From Microcystis aeruginosa FD4 (lineage in GTDB: Bacteria > Cyanobacteriota > Cyanobacteriia > Cyanobacteriales > Microcystaceae): 64,000 nucleotides of DNA. Shown here in pieces: positions 55,210 through 63,937 of this stretch. The stretch is from the NCBI RefSeq assembly GCF_009792235.1, contig NZ_CP046973.1, positions 5,385,502 to 5,449,501 on the forward strand, given 5' to 3'. The first letter of the stretch is position 1, and each line of letters opens with the position of its first letter. The translations under genes were made by a program, and so were the position numbers. The notes below the pieces were generated by a model that had not been told where the DNA came from, ran no database searches, and saw nothing but the letters and a program-made list of their open reading frames with translations.

Positions 55210-56161
55210 GGTTTTGGGACAGCCAGTGGAGCAAATCTGCCTCATTTTCAAAGTCCAGGAGAGCTTCTCCCAAGTCTTCCAATTGCTCAACAGATAATTG
55301 ACGGACCTGTTTCTCGACACTGGTTGTAACTTGACCGAAACGGCGGTTTAGTAAGCGTAATACCAAGTTAGCTCCCTCTCGCTGCATTCCCTGTTCAATT
55401 CCCTGTTCAATTCCCAATCTTTCCACGCTAGTAATATAAGGCATCCTCGTTTCCTCCTCCCATTGACGGATTTCCCGCCAGAATTCTTGTTCTAAGTTTT
55501 TTGGCAAACTCATCAGCCAATCAATAAACCTGAACAGGTTGATGACATCTTGCCTTTGGTAGCCTTGTTGGTATAACCTCCTTGTCAGTGACAATTTCCA
55601 TTCCAGTCTTTCCTGTCTGTTATTCCGCGTCTGATGCGCTTTTAAATGCGCCATGACGACGGTAGCAAAGGGGTTACGGTTATTGACTAAGGCTTCCCAA
55701 TCTTGTCCTAAGTCTAACAATTTTACGACGGGAAAGGAAAAATTAACTTGACAGCCGAAGATTTCATAGCCAAATTCAGAGGGTCGCCAATTGCTATTCT
55801 CATCTCCTAAGACGATAAAACTAGCGACTCTGCGTCGATATTTGTCAAAGATTCTATAGTGATAAACATAGATTCTTTCGGCAAATTGTGACTCATACTG
55901 GCTCTGGATTTCTAGGTGAATAAGTATCCAAGTTTCTTCCCCATCTTTGAGATAAACTTTGACTAATTTATCGACAAAACGTTTACCTAATTCGGCATCC
56001 CTGACAACTTGTCTAAGTTCTTGGTCAAGAAAATCAAAACCTCTTTCCCAGTCAATAGCTGTGTAAGCATTGGGGAAGAAGAAGGCGAAAAATTCGGGTA
56101 GATAAGTTTCGACAATATCTTTCCAGGGACTGTCGAAAGATGTGTTGGTTTCAGTATTCAT
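55202..56161 (-). CDS. DUF4351/Rpn family nuclease-like protein, tandem copy 1
   Basis: 319 residues from ATG 56159-56161 (MNTETNTSFDSPWKD), the first gene of the array and the only one with its own upstream region. It shows the same catalytic-looking motifs as copies 2 and 3; the repeat before the last domain reads GIEQGIEQGMQREGANLV. Since the array is coupled by overlaps, expression of all copies may depend on the start of this one. Confidence 0.8.
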   Translation of the reverse strand: MNTETNTSFDSPWKDIVETYLPEFFAFFFPNAYTAIDWERGFDFLDQELRQVVRDAELGKRFVDKLVKVYLKDGEETWILIHLEIQSQYESQFAERIYVYHYRIFDKYRRRVASFIVLGDENSNWRPSEFGYEIFGCQVNFSFPVVKLLDLGQDWEALVNNRNPFATVVMAHLKAHQTRNNRQERLEWKLSLTRRLYQQGYQRQDVINLFRFIDWLMSLPKNLEQEFWREIRQWEEETRMPYITSVERLGIEQGIEQGMQREGANLVLRLLNRRFGQVTTSVEKQVRQLSVEQLEDLGEALLDFENEADLLHWLSQNHD

Positions 56162-56225
56162 AGTTTTTATTCTCACACAATTTCGCTATTTTGTTAAATT
56201 TGTATGAGCATAAATAACTCAGCAT

Positions 56226-59200
56226 TTAACTAACAAAAATATCTTCATAGGTGAGAGCTAATCCTGTATTGAGAGTAGCAATTTGTTGAGCGGACTGGAT
56301 ACCGTTACCATCCACATCAAAGAGTAAAGCGCCGCTGGTGGAATTGTAAATAAACCGTTGACTGGCGTTAGTCGCACTACTACCTATTAGGAATTGAACC
56401 TGTGTGATTGTATCTCCTGCAATTAAACCACCGCCAAAGCCTTGTCTTGATACTTGAATAAAATCTTGACCAGGAGTAAAATCGGTAATGGCATCATTCC
56501 CTAAGTTGGAAGAAGCGAAGTAGAAAATATCGCCACCTGTACCACCCGTAAGAATATCGTCTCCGGCTCCACCAATTAAGTAATCGTTAGCATTTGTTCC
56601 TAATAGTACGTCTTTCCCATTTGTCCCTACATGACGACGGGTACTATCATCGTTAATAATGGTGGCAATTTGAGCAGCGGTAGTACCAATACTATAGCCT
56701 GTGCCTGCGGCTAGTTGAAGACTAATAGTTTCATTGGGTTCAACAACAGTATCTGCGGTAGGAGCTATGGTAATACTGGTGGTGGTTGAACCTGGATTAA
56801 AGGTAATAGTTTTTCCGTTTCCAGGAGTTGCGCCTGTATAATCAGTAGCACTAGCAGTACCAGCGATATTGTAGTTGACGGTTAAGGCGTTTGTTGTTAC
56901 TCCTGTGCGAGTAAATGTGTAAACAAAGTTACTCGGACTACTCTCGCTAATACCGCTATAGTTCAAGCTGAGAGTAATACTAGGAAGGGTGACATCATCA
57001 TTGGTAATTGTTCCCGTAGCTGTATTAGGAGTACCTACTGTATAACCTGTCCCAGTCGCAAGAGTTAAAGCAACAGTTTCATCACTTTCTACTGTAGTAT
57101 CAGCAGTGGGGTCAACTGTTACAGTCGCAGTGGATGAATTAGCTGCGAAGGTGACAGTATTGGTAGTCCCTGTACGAGTGTAGTCGGTATTGAGAGTAGC
57201 TGTCCCTCCGAGGGTGTAATTGACGGTTAAAGCATTTGTTGTTACACCAGAACGGGTGAAGGTATAGACTAAGTTAGCTGTCCCATCTTCAGTCACACTA
57301 CTGGGAGAAACCGCAAGAGTAACACTGGTATCATCATTGGTAATTGTTCCCGTAGCTGTATTAGGAGTACCTACTGTATAACCTGTCCCAGTCGCAAGAG
57401 TTAAAGCAACAGTTTCATCACTTTCTACTGTAGTATCAGCAGTGGGGTCAACTGTTACAGTCGCAGTGGATGAATTAGCTGCGAAGGTGACAGTATTGGT
57501 AGTCCCTGTACGAGTGTAGTCGGTATTGAGAGTAGCTGTCCCTCCGAGGGTGTAGTTAACGGTTAAAGCATTTGTTGTTACACCAGAACGGGTGAAGGTA
57601 TAGACTAAGTTAGCTGTCCCATCTTCAGTCACACTACTGGGAGAGACAGCAAGAGTAATACTAGGGAAATCTTCCTCGACAGGAGCAATTGTTACAATTT
57701 GATCGAAAAATTGTAGTTTTTGAATGCCGTATAAAGTGTCTATGCCATCCCGATTAGCTACTGAATCTGTTATCGTAAAGACTCCTTGATTGCTAGTCCA
57801 TGAATACTGAGAGCGATTGCCAGAATAGACGGCAGTATCATCTCCTGTGCCACCGTAGAGAGTATCACTTCCAGAACCCCCATCTAAACGGTCATCTCCC
57901 TGTTCTCCAAACAAAGTATCATTACCCTTAAATCCTCTCAGGGTATCATTGCCTAAACCACCAAATAGTTGATCATTATAAGTATAAACGTCATGACCAT
58001 CAATAGACTGATTGAGGTTAATGGTATTAAAGATAAAATCACTTGTCTGTAAGAGAGTCGGATTAATGCCATTGAGTTTTAGCTGAGATTGATCACCGTC
58101 AAAAAAAGTAGTGATTAACGCATTATTTTTGCCATCATTACTAATTAGTAATTGTAGGGTAGCCCAATCACTCAGGTTCAAGCTACTCACATCAATTTTG
58201 TCCTGTCCCTGGACAAAATCCATCGCTACATCACTGTTTTGATAGTAGGCAAAGTTAAAGACATCATTACCTGTCCCACCGTAGAGAGTATCACTTCCAG
58301 AACCCCCATCTAAACGGTCATTTCCCTGTTCTCCAAACAAAGTATCATTACCCTTAAATCCTCTCAGGGTATCATTGCCTAAACCACCAAATAGTTGATC
58401 ATTATAAGTATAAACGTCATGACCATCAATAGACTGATTGAGGTTAATGGTATTAAAGATAAAATCACTTGTCTGTAAGAGAGTCGGATTAATGCCATTG
58501 AGTTTTAGCTGAGATTGATCACCGTCAAAAAAAGTAGTGATTAACGCATTATTTTTGCCATCATTACTAATTAGTAATTGTAGGGTAGCCCAATCACTCA
58601 GGTTCAAGCTACTCACATCAATTTTGTCCTGTCCCTGGACAAAATCCATCGCTACATCACTGTTTTGATAGTAGGCAAAGTTAAAGACATCATTACCTGT
58701 CCCACCGTAGAGAGTATCACTTCCAGAACCCCCATCTAAACGGTCATCTCCCTGTTCTCCAAACAAAGTATCATTACCCTTAAATCCTCTCAGGGTATCA
58801 TTGCCTAAACCACCAAATAGTTGATCATTATAAGTATAAACGTCATGACCATCAATAGACTGATTGAGGTTAATGGTATTAAAGATAAAATCACTTGTCT
58901 GTAAGAGAGTCGGATTAATGCCATTGAGTTTTAGCTGAGATTGATCACCGTCAAAAAAAGTAGTGATTAACGCATTATTTTTGCCATCATTACTAATTAG
59001 TAATTGTAGGGTAGCCCAATCACTCAGGTTCAAGCTACTCACATCAATTTTGTCCTGTCCCTGGACAAAATCCATCGCTACATCACTGTTTTGATAGTAG
59101 GCAAAGTTAAAGACATCATTACCTGTCCCACCGTAGAGAGTATCACTTCCAGAACCCCCATCTAAACGGTCATCTCCCTGTTCTCCAAACAAAGTATCAT

Positions 59201-60194
59201 TACCCTTAAATCCTCTCAGGGTATCATTGCCTAAACCACCAAATAGTTGATCATTATAAGTATAAAAGTCATCACCATCAATAGACTGATTGAGGTTAAT
59301 GGTATTAAAGATAAAATCACTTGTCTGTAAGAGAGTCGGATTAATGCCATTGAGTTTTAGCTGAGATTGACTACCGTCAAAAAAAGTAGTGATTAACGCA
59401 TTATTTTTGCCATCATTACTAATTAGTAATTGTAGGGTAGCCCAATCACTCAGGTTCAAGCTACTCACATCAATTTTGTCCTGTCCCTGGACAAAATCCA
59501 TCGCTACATCACTGTTTTGATAGTAGGCAAAGTTAAAGACATCATTACCTGTCCCACCGTAGAGAGTATCACTTCCAGAACCCCCATCTAAACGGTCATT
59601 TCCGGCTAGACCAGAAAGTGTATCATTACCTCCCAACCCATAAATGTTATCATCCCCAGAAGTTCCCGTAATATTATCATTCCCGTTTGTTCCCGTAAAA
59701 TTCGCCTGCTCAATCTGAATCTGTTGACCATTCAAAGTAATATAAGCAGTATCATCTTCAGCTTTAAGCGCCTGTAACTGCTGAGTCGATAAACTCTCTC
59801 CTGACACCAACTCCGCAAAAATCGCCCCCTCATCTCCGGCACTATCCATCGGATTAATTTGAGCATCCACATAATGCCCAATTTCTTCTAAAATTACCTT
59901 AACTAGCGATTCTGAGGAAGCAACATTCAAAAAAGACTCTGATAGATAAATCTTATTCGTACTACTGGAATATGCACCCTTCGCTGTCCCTAAAACTTCA
60001 CCACTGAGTACCTCAATTGGGGGAAGTTGACTGAAATTTCGACTTTGCCACTGATTTCGTAATTCTGTTGCCTTAACCACATCATAACTTGTGCCAAAAG
60101 CCATTTGCAAATTCGCCCAAAAGCCATCAGATTGAGCGAAATTAAACAAAATATCGTCAACAGCAGGAATAATCGGCAACAGGGAAGGATTCAT
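56226..60194 (-). CDS. RTX/Calx-beta calcium-binding protein with exact internal repeats
   Basis: A 1322-residue protein (ATG 60192-60194, MNPSLLPIIPAVDDILFNFA; GGTG 6 nt upstream). The N-terminal part, about 1-165, has a short VKVILEEIGHYVDAQINPMD motif seen at the start of many cyanobacterial RTX proteins. RTX nonapeptides (GGNDTLSGLAGNDRLDGGSG) follow, then four nearly identical units of 142 residues (DVFNFAYYQNSDVAMDFVQG ...), period 426 bp between about 57.85 and 59.6 kb. Three Calx-beta domains come next, two of them nearly identical (period 336 bp). An RTX end (GTNGKDVLLGTNANDYLIGG) with an Ile/Thr-rich tail closes it. Likely secreted by type I secretion and calcium-loaded. Confidence 0.88.
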   Translation of the reverse strand: MNPSLLPIIPAVDDILFNFAQSDGFWANLQMAFGTSYDVVKATELRNQWQSRNFSQLPPIEVLSGEVLGTAKGAYSSSTNKIYLSESFLNVASSESLVKVILEEIGHYVDAQINPMDSAGDEGAIFAELVSGESLSTQQLQALKAEDDTAYITLNGQQIQIEQANFTGTNGNDNITGTSGDDNIYGLGGNDTLSGLAGNDRLDGGSGSDTLYGGTGNDVFNFAYYQNSDVAMDFVQGQDKIDVSSLNLSDWATLQLLISNDGKNNALITTFFDGSQSQLKLNGINPTLLQTSDFIFNTINLNQSIDGDDFYTYNDQLFGGLGNDTLRGFKGNDTLFGEQGDDRLDGGSGSDTLYGGTGNDVFNFAYYQNSDVAMDFVQGQDKIDVSSLNLSDWATLQLLISNDGKNNALITTFFDGDQSQLKLNGINPTLLQTSDFIFNTINLNQSIDGHDVYTYNDQLFGGLGNDTLRGFKGNDTLFGEQGDDRLDGGSGSDTLYGGTGNDVFNFAYYQNSDVAMDFVQGQDKIDVSSLNLSDWATLQLLISNDGKNNALITTFFDGDQSQLKLNGINPTLLQTSDFIFNTINLNQSIDGHDVYTYNDQLFGGLGNDTLRGFKGNDTLFGEQGNDRLDGGSGSDTLYGGTGNDVFNFAYYQNSDVAMDFVQGQDKIDVSSLNLSDWATLQLLISNDGKNNALITTFFDGDQSQLKLNGINPTLLQTSDFIFNTINLNQSIDGHDVYTYNDQLFGGLGNDTLRGFKGNDTLFGEQGDDRLDGGSGSDTLYGGTGDDTAVYSGNRSQYSWTSNQGVFTITDSVANRDGIDTLYGIQKLQFFDQIVTIAPVEEDFPSITLAVSPSSVTEDGTANLVYTFTRSGVTTNALTVNYTLGGTATLNTDYTRTGTTNTVTFAANSSTATVTVDPTADTTVESDETVALTLATGTGYTVGTPNTATGTITNDDTSVTLAVSPSSVTEDGTANLVYTFTRSGVTTNALTVNYTLGGTATLNTDYTRTGTTNTVTFAANSSTATVTVDPTADTTVESDETVALTLATGTGYTVGTPNTATGTITNDDVTLPSITLSLNYSGISESSPSNFVYTFTRTGVTTNALTVNYNIAGTASATDYTGATPGNGKTITFNPGSTTTSITIAPTADTVVEPNETISLQLAAGTGYSIGTTAAQIATIINDDSTRRHVGTNGKDVLLGTNANDYLIGGAGDDILTGGTGGDIFYFASSNLGNDAITDFTPGQDFIQVSRQGFGGGLIAGDTITQVQFLIGSSATNASQRFIYNSTSGALLFDVDGNGIQSAQQIATLNTGLALTYEDIFVS

Positions 60195-60270
60195 GATATT
60201 CACCAGAAGGATTTACTGCGACTATTTTGTGCAAACAATCGCCAATTTTTCAAGGGTACTATAACATAAA

Positions 60271-60498
60271 TTAACATTGATTACCAGAAAACGGGTTTCT
60301 CAAAGAAACCCGTTTTCTAAATAGTTTCTCGAAGAAACCCGTTTTCTCAGTTTCTAGTAGTGGTAATTCTGTCGCCTTAACCACATCATAACTTGTGCCA
60401 AAAGCAGTTGACCAATTGGCCCACAAACCATCAGATTGAGCGAAATTAAACAAAATATCGTCAACAGCAGGAATAATCGGCAAAAGAGAAGAAGTCAT
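60271..60498 (-). pseudogene. Remnant of the RTX protein 5' end
   Basis: The first 45 codons (ATG 60496-60498, MTSSLLPIIPAVDDILFNFA then SDGLWANWSTAFGTSYDVVK) repeat the start of the RTX gene immediately downstream, with a few changes. The frame then runs into the 33-bp palindrome and a half copy of it, which encode EKTGFFEKLFRKRVSLRNPF, and stops at 60271. This is a truncated duplicate; whether the piece is expressed is unknown. Confidence 0.7.
60286..60347. repeat. 33-bp dispersed palindrome, copy 2, plus a half copy
   Basis: The full palindrome is 60286-60318 (AGAAAACGGGTTTCT / AGAAACCCGTTTTCT with a 3-base loop). A half copy with GTTTCTCGAAGAAACCCG follows at 60324-60347. It sits in the RTX 5' remnant. 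Confidence 0.75.
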
Positions 60499-60587
60499 GA
60501 CATTAACTGCAAAGGTTTATTGCTAACAGTTTTAGCCCAACAATCGCCAATTTTTCAAGGCTTCCACAACATAAATTAACATTATAC

Positions 60588-60620
60588 AGAAAACGGGTTT
60601 CTCAAAGAAACCCGTTTTCT
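60588..60620. repeat. 33-bp dispersed palindrome, copy 3
   Basis: The same 15-bp stem and CAA loop as copy 2. It lies between the RTX 5' remnant and the PIN toxin pseudogene. A fourth full copy is at 62948-62980. Confidence 0.75.
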
Positions 60621-60713
60621 CAGTTCTCAATTACTCCCTGACAATGACAATTTTAGTGGGTTGTTGCCAAGTATGCGATCTGAACGACGTTCATAAATTG
60701 TATTTTTATTAGT

Positions 60714-61250
60714 TTATGGGACACAAACAATTCCTAATCCTGCCATTTGACGAATATGATCATCAAAAGCGAATACCTTAAATATTTGTAAGCGATGAGC
60801 CATAACTAAAATAGAACAATCTGTGTAACTCCATGTTTTATCATTGTACTTACAGAAAGCGGGAGCATCTCATTTATGCAAGTGAGTAACTATACTTGTC
60901 CCTAAAACTGGTTTCTAGCAAGGCTTTCAAAATAGCTTGACATAAAACCTGATTTAGGGGTTACAAAGGTGAGATGCTCCCCAGAAAGCTTCCCATATTG
61001 CCAGATCATCGCTATCTGAAACATTAATATAACGATGCTCTTCTCTTAGTATTTGACCCACTTGAATTGAGGCTCGACTAGATACCTTGCTCCGAATCCA
61101 AGTAACAGTTTCATCGAATACCTATTCGAGAATAATCCAATTATTATGAGGATTTTCTAGGCAATATTTTTGAGCGGTTTCGTGATGAGTTTCAGATTTG
61201 ACAAAAAAGGCAATTAAAGCAGAAGTATCAACAATAATTTCTTTATCCAC
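60714..61250 (-). pseudogene. PIN-domain (VapC-like) toxin gene, broken twice
   Basis: From GTG 61248-61250 the frame encodes VDKEIIVDTSALIAFFVKSE (first PIN Asp in VDTSALIAFF), then a TAG at about 61122-61124 in place of a sense codon (NNWIILE*VFDETVTWIRSK), then QVGQILREEHRYINVSDSDD and LAIWEAF. There a 121-bp element is inserted; after it the frame goes on CKYNDKTWSYTDCSILVMAH (second PIN region, YTDCSILVMA) to TAA 60714-60716. Without the element and the nonsense codon the product has about 138 residues. It starts 5 bp behind its antitoxin gene. Confidence 0.85.
60861..60981. mobile_element. 121-bp miniature element with 8-bp target duplication
   Basis: Terminal inverted repeat GGGAGCATCTCA at 60861-60872 and its inverse at 60970-60981. 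The 8-bp CAGAAAGC occurs directly on both sides (60853-60860 and 60982-60989). Removing element and one copy restores the PIN toxin frame. An end-like sequence related to this one is seen at about 42515-42550. Confidence 0.85.
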
Positions 61251-61255
61251 AATTT

Positions 61256-61516
61256 TTAATAAATAATTTCATCAATGTTTTCAGCGTAGTTAGTTACAAC
61301 TTGACCTCGATTATCTTGTCCGATAATATATTTAGAATCGGGTTGGACAATTTCTAAACTTCCACAAAGTTCCCAAGTACGAGTCTTAGTAATATCTGGT
61401 AATTCAGCTTGAACATAATTTTCCAAAGCTTTGATAACAATCTCTTGAACTGAGAATTTTTGTTCTTGCAAACGAGATATTAATTCGTCGGGAATTTCGA
61501 TCAATATTTGAGTCAT
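61256..61516 (-). CDS. Antitoxin-like protein (partner of the dead PIN toxin)
   Basis: 86 residues from ATG 61514-61516 (MTQILIEIPDELISRLQEQK). The N-terminal half resembles a ribbon-helix-helix-type antitoxin (IPDELISRLQE..SVQEIVIKALEN). The C-terminal half (WELCGSLEIVQPDSKYIIGQ) is the usual toxin-contacting tail. It is directly followed by the PIN toxin pseudogene, the usual antitoxin-toxin order. As the toxin is broken, the antitoxin survives alone. Confidence 0.75.
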   Translation of the reverse strand: MTQILIEIPDELISRLQEQKFSVQEIVIKALENYVQAELPDITKTRTWELCGSLEIVQPDSKYIIGQDNRGQVVTNYAENIDEIIY

Positions 61517-61747
61517 TGATAAACCTAAGAGATTAACGTTGTTTTACTAACATTATAGCCTGTTTTTGAATTATAACCAAGAGACGCAATCGCTTGAATC
61601 AGTTACCGAAAGGCTAACAACTGTTCACTGATTCAGGTGATTCGCCATAAGTCCAGAAAACGGGTTTCTGAAGATTGTCCCTCAATTCCCCCCTCACAAT
61701 GACAATTTTAGCGGGTTGTTGCGAGAAGGCGATCGCTAACGGAAGAG

Positions 61748-62704
61748 CTAATCTGTTAAAGTATTTAACCAATTGATTAAATCTTCAACCGTAGAGAAAT
61801 CGAATAAAGCTTCTCCTAATACTTCGACATCATCAATACTTAACTGCATAATTTTAGTTTCCAATGAAAGATTAATCTCCCCTAACTTTCGTTTAATTTG
61901 ACGAAGAATAAACGTCTTTTCACGTTCGATACCGCGTTCGATACCTTGTTCGATACCGCGTTCAATACCTTGTTCGATACCTTGACGCATCCAACTGGTG
62001 GTAATTTGCATAACTCCCTCCTGTACAGGTTGACTAAATGTGCTAATCTCTTCTTGAAATTGTATCTCTTCCACTGGATTTAGATTGAGATATGTATCAA
62101 TAAATCCAGAAATTAATTGCATTCTCGCCGCATCTAACCTTAAAGTAATTAACAAGCGCAGACATTCCGCTTTTACCTTGGCTCGCTCTTTCTCGGCAAT
62201 GTTCATCTTCGCCATCAAAGCTGAAGCAACCGGATTCGACTGATTGAGAAAATCTCGCCAATTTAATCGATTTAACTGCACTACTTGATAGTTAAATTCT
62301 AATACCTTAAAATCGGGAAAATCGACCACATACTGACTAATTGCTTCTCTTTTTGGCTTTGAATAAGAAAAAATTACAATCGGATAAATCGGTAAGACAA
62401 ATTTCTCATGAAAGCGAGCAAAATAAGTAAACATTCGCCGATTAAACCACTTTCGGGAACTTTCCTGCGCCTCTACATGAATCAGAAAGAAAGATTCTTT
62501 TCCGCGAAACCTAACTTGTGCGACTAAATCGCTTTCATGTCTTTCTCCTTCCGTGACATCGGTAAATACTTCTTTGTCTAAAAAAGTAATCGATTCCCTA
62601 TCTAAATAATCCATCAATTGAGGAAAAAACAACTCGATAAATTCAATAAAAAAGGTGGAGATTAACTCCTTAAATAAGCGATCATGATCAATATTATTAG
62701 TCAT
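61748..62704 (-). CDS. Rpn/DUF4351-type nuclease-like protein
   Basis: A 318-residue member of the PD-(D/E)XK Rpn-type group but of another subfamily than the tandem array. Start at ATG 62702-62704 (MTNNIDHDRLFKELISTFF). Core: DREESITFLDKEVFTDV-like region (DRESITFLDKEVF), then ESDLVAQVRF and FFLIHVEAQESS with a VEAQ motif. A GIEQGIERGIEQGIERGIER repeat precedes the DUF4351-like tail (KRKLGEINLSLETKIMQLSI to LNTLTD). The 12-base unit behind the GIEQ/GIER run is prone to change in number. Function unknown. Confidence 0.75.
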   Translation of the reverse strand: MTNNIDHDRLFKELISTFFIEFIELFFPQLMDYLDRESITFLDKEVFTDVTEGERHESDLVAQVRFRGKESFFLIHVEAQESSRKWFNRRMFTYFARFHEKFVLPIYPIVIFSYSKPKREAISQYVVDFPDFKVLEFNYQVVQLNRLNWRDFLNQSNPVASALMAKMNIAEKERAKVKAECLRLLITLRLDAARMQLISGFIDTYLNLNPVEEIQFQEEISTFSQPVQEGVMQITTSWMRQGIEQGIERGIEQGIERGIEREKTFILRQIKRKLGEINLSLETKIMQLSIDDVEVLGEALFDFSTVEDLINWLNTLTD

Positions 62705-62997
62705 GTAATATAATTTTAACGAATCTGAGCGGTGAATGACTACCAGAAAATAACAACTTTTTGATTCTAACAAGTTTAAGGTTACTTTACAAGACTTACA
62801 GTAAAAGTGGACATTAAATCAATAAAAGTGGACAAAAGTGGAGCGGGTTAGCTCACTCTTAGGGTGTGTTAGCGTTAGCGTAACGCACCGTATAAGTCTG
62901 TATAATACGCTACAAATGTTTCCTAACAGGCGATTGGCCAGAAATCAAGAAAACGGGTTTCTTGAAGAAACCCGTTTTCTTGGGCGACAAACCAGAA
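62705..62997. other. Intergenic region with a small inverted repeat and a palindrome copy
   Basis: Two AAAAGTGGACA units (about 62803-62845) and an inverted pair GGTGTGTTAGCG / CGTAACGCACC (about 62863-62890) are visible. The fourth 33-bp palindrome (AGAAAACGGGTTTCT stem, TGA loop) lies at 62948-62980, 18 bp behind the stop of the next gene, where it could act as a terminator. No gene is seen. Confidence 0.6.
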
Positions 62998-63937
62998 TTA
63001 TTCAGGTTTGATTAACTGATTTAAATAGTCCTGAAAATCTGAGATTGAGTCAAGAGTAATCGCTTGTCTGTGGAGATTTTTCAGAAGAGAAGTGTCTTGA
63101 ATTTGGCTAATCTCATCAACCAGTTCAGAAGGCACATTCTCAAACCGAATCTCAAGGGCATCAATGACAGATTCTCTCATCCCCTTTTCCATTCCCATTC
63201 TTTCAACACTGGTAATATAAGGCATTCTTTTTTCCTCCTCGTACTGATTTAATTCCTGTTGAAACTCTTGTTCTAATTCAGAGGGTAAGCTCATCAGCCA
63301 ATCGATAAACTTAAAGAGGTTGATAATATCCTCTCGTTGATAACCCTGTTCGTACAACCGTTTAGTTAATGCTAATTTCGCTTCTTTGCGCTTTTTTCGG
63401 TTTTGCCGAGTTTCTAAAGCTTGGAGATGCGCCATCACGACTGTAGCAAAAGGATTGCGGCTGGCTTCTAAAGCTGACCACTGCTGCTTGAATTCTAGCA
63501 ACTTGACGACCGGAAAGCGAAAACTCACTTGACAATCAAATAACTCACGCTCAAATTGATTGGGTCGCCAAGAAGCATTATCATCACCTAAAACTGCCAA
63601 ACTCGCTACTGAACGCCTGTAACGAATAAATGCGGTAGTAATAGACAAACATCCGTTCAGCAAAGTCAATTTCTCGCTGACCCTGGATTTCTATGTGGAT
63701 TAAAACCCAGGTCTCTTCTCCCGCCATACGATAAATTTTCACCAACTTATCGACGAGACGTTTGCCTAACTCAGCATCGCGCACCACTTGTTGAAGTTCT
63801 TTGTCGAGAAATTCAAAGCCTTGATTCCAATCAATACCCGCATGAGCTTGAGGAAAAAAGAAGGAAACAAAGTCTTCAAAGTAGATTTCTAAGACATCTT
63901 TCCAAGGAGTATCAAAATCAGTATTTGGGTTAGTCAT
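62998..63937 (-). pseudogene. DUF4351/Rpn-type nuclease-like gene, one frameshift
   Basis: From ATG 63935-63937 (MTNPNTDFDTPWKDVLEIYF) the protein follows the tandem-array family: FDKELQQVVRDAELG-type core (FLDKELQQVVRDAELGKRLV) and WVLIHIEIQGQ. Near 63615-63630 (VYYYRIYSL) the frame shifts; the other frame continues YRRSVASLAVLGDDNASWRP to LNQLIKPE and the stop at 62998. The last domain differs from the array copies (SVIDALEIRFENVPSELVDE), so the C-terminal part is a divergent module. The product cannot be made whole from this copy. Confidence 0.8.

Noticed and set aside
57000..59620. The 426-bp and 336-bp repeats, and the heptamer arrays, as a CRISPR array
   Set aside because: The units are coding or contiguous short tandems with no unique spacers and no cas genes nearby.
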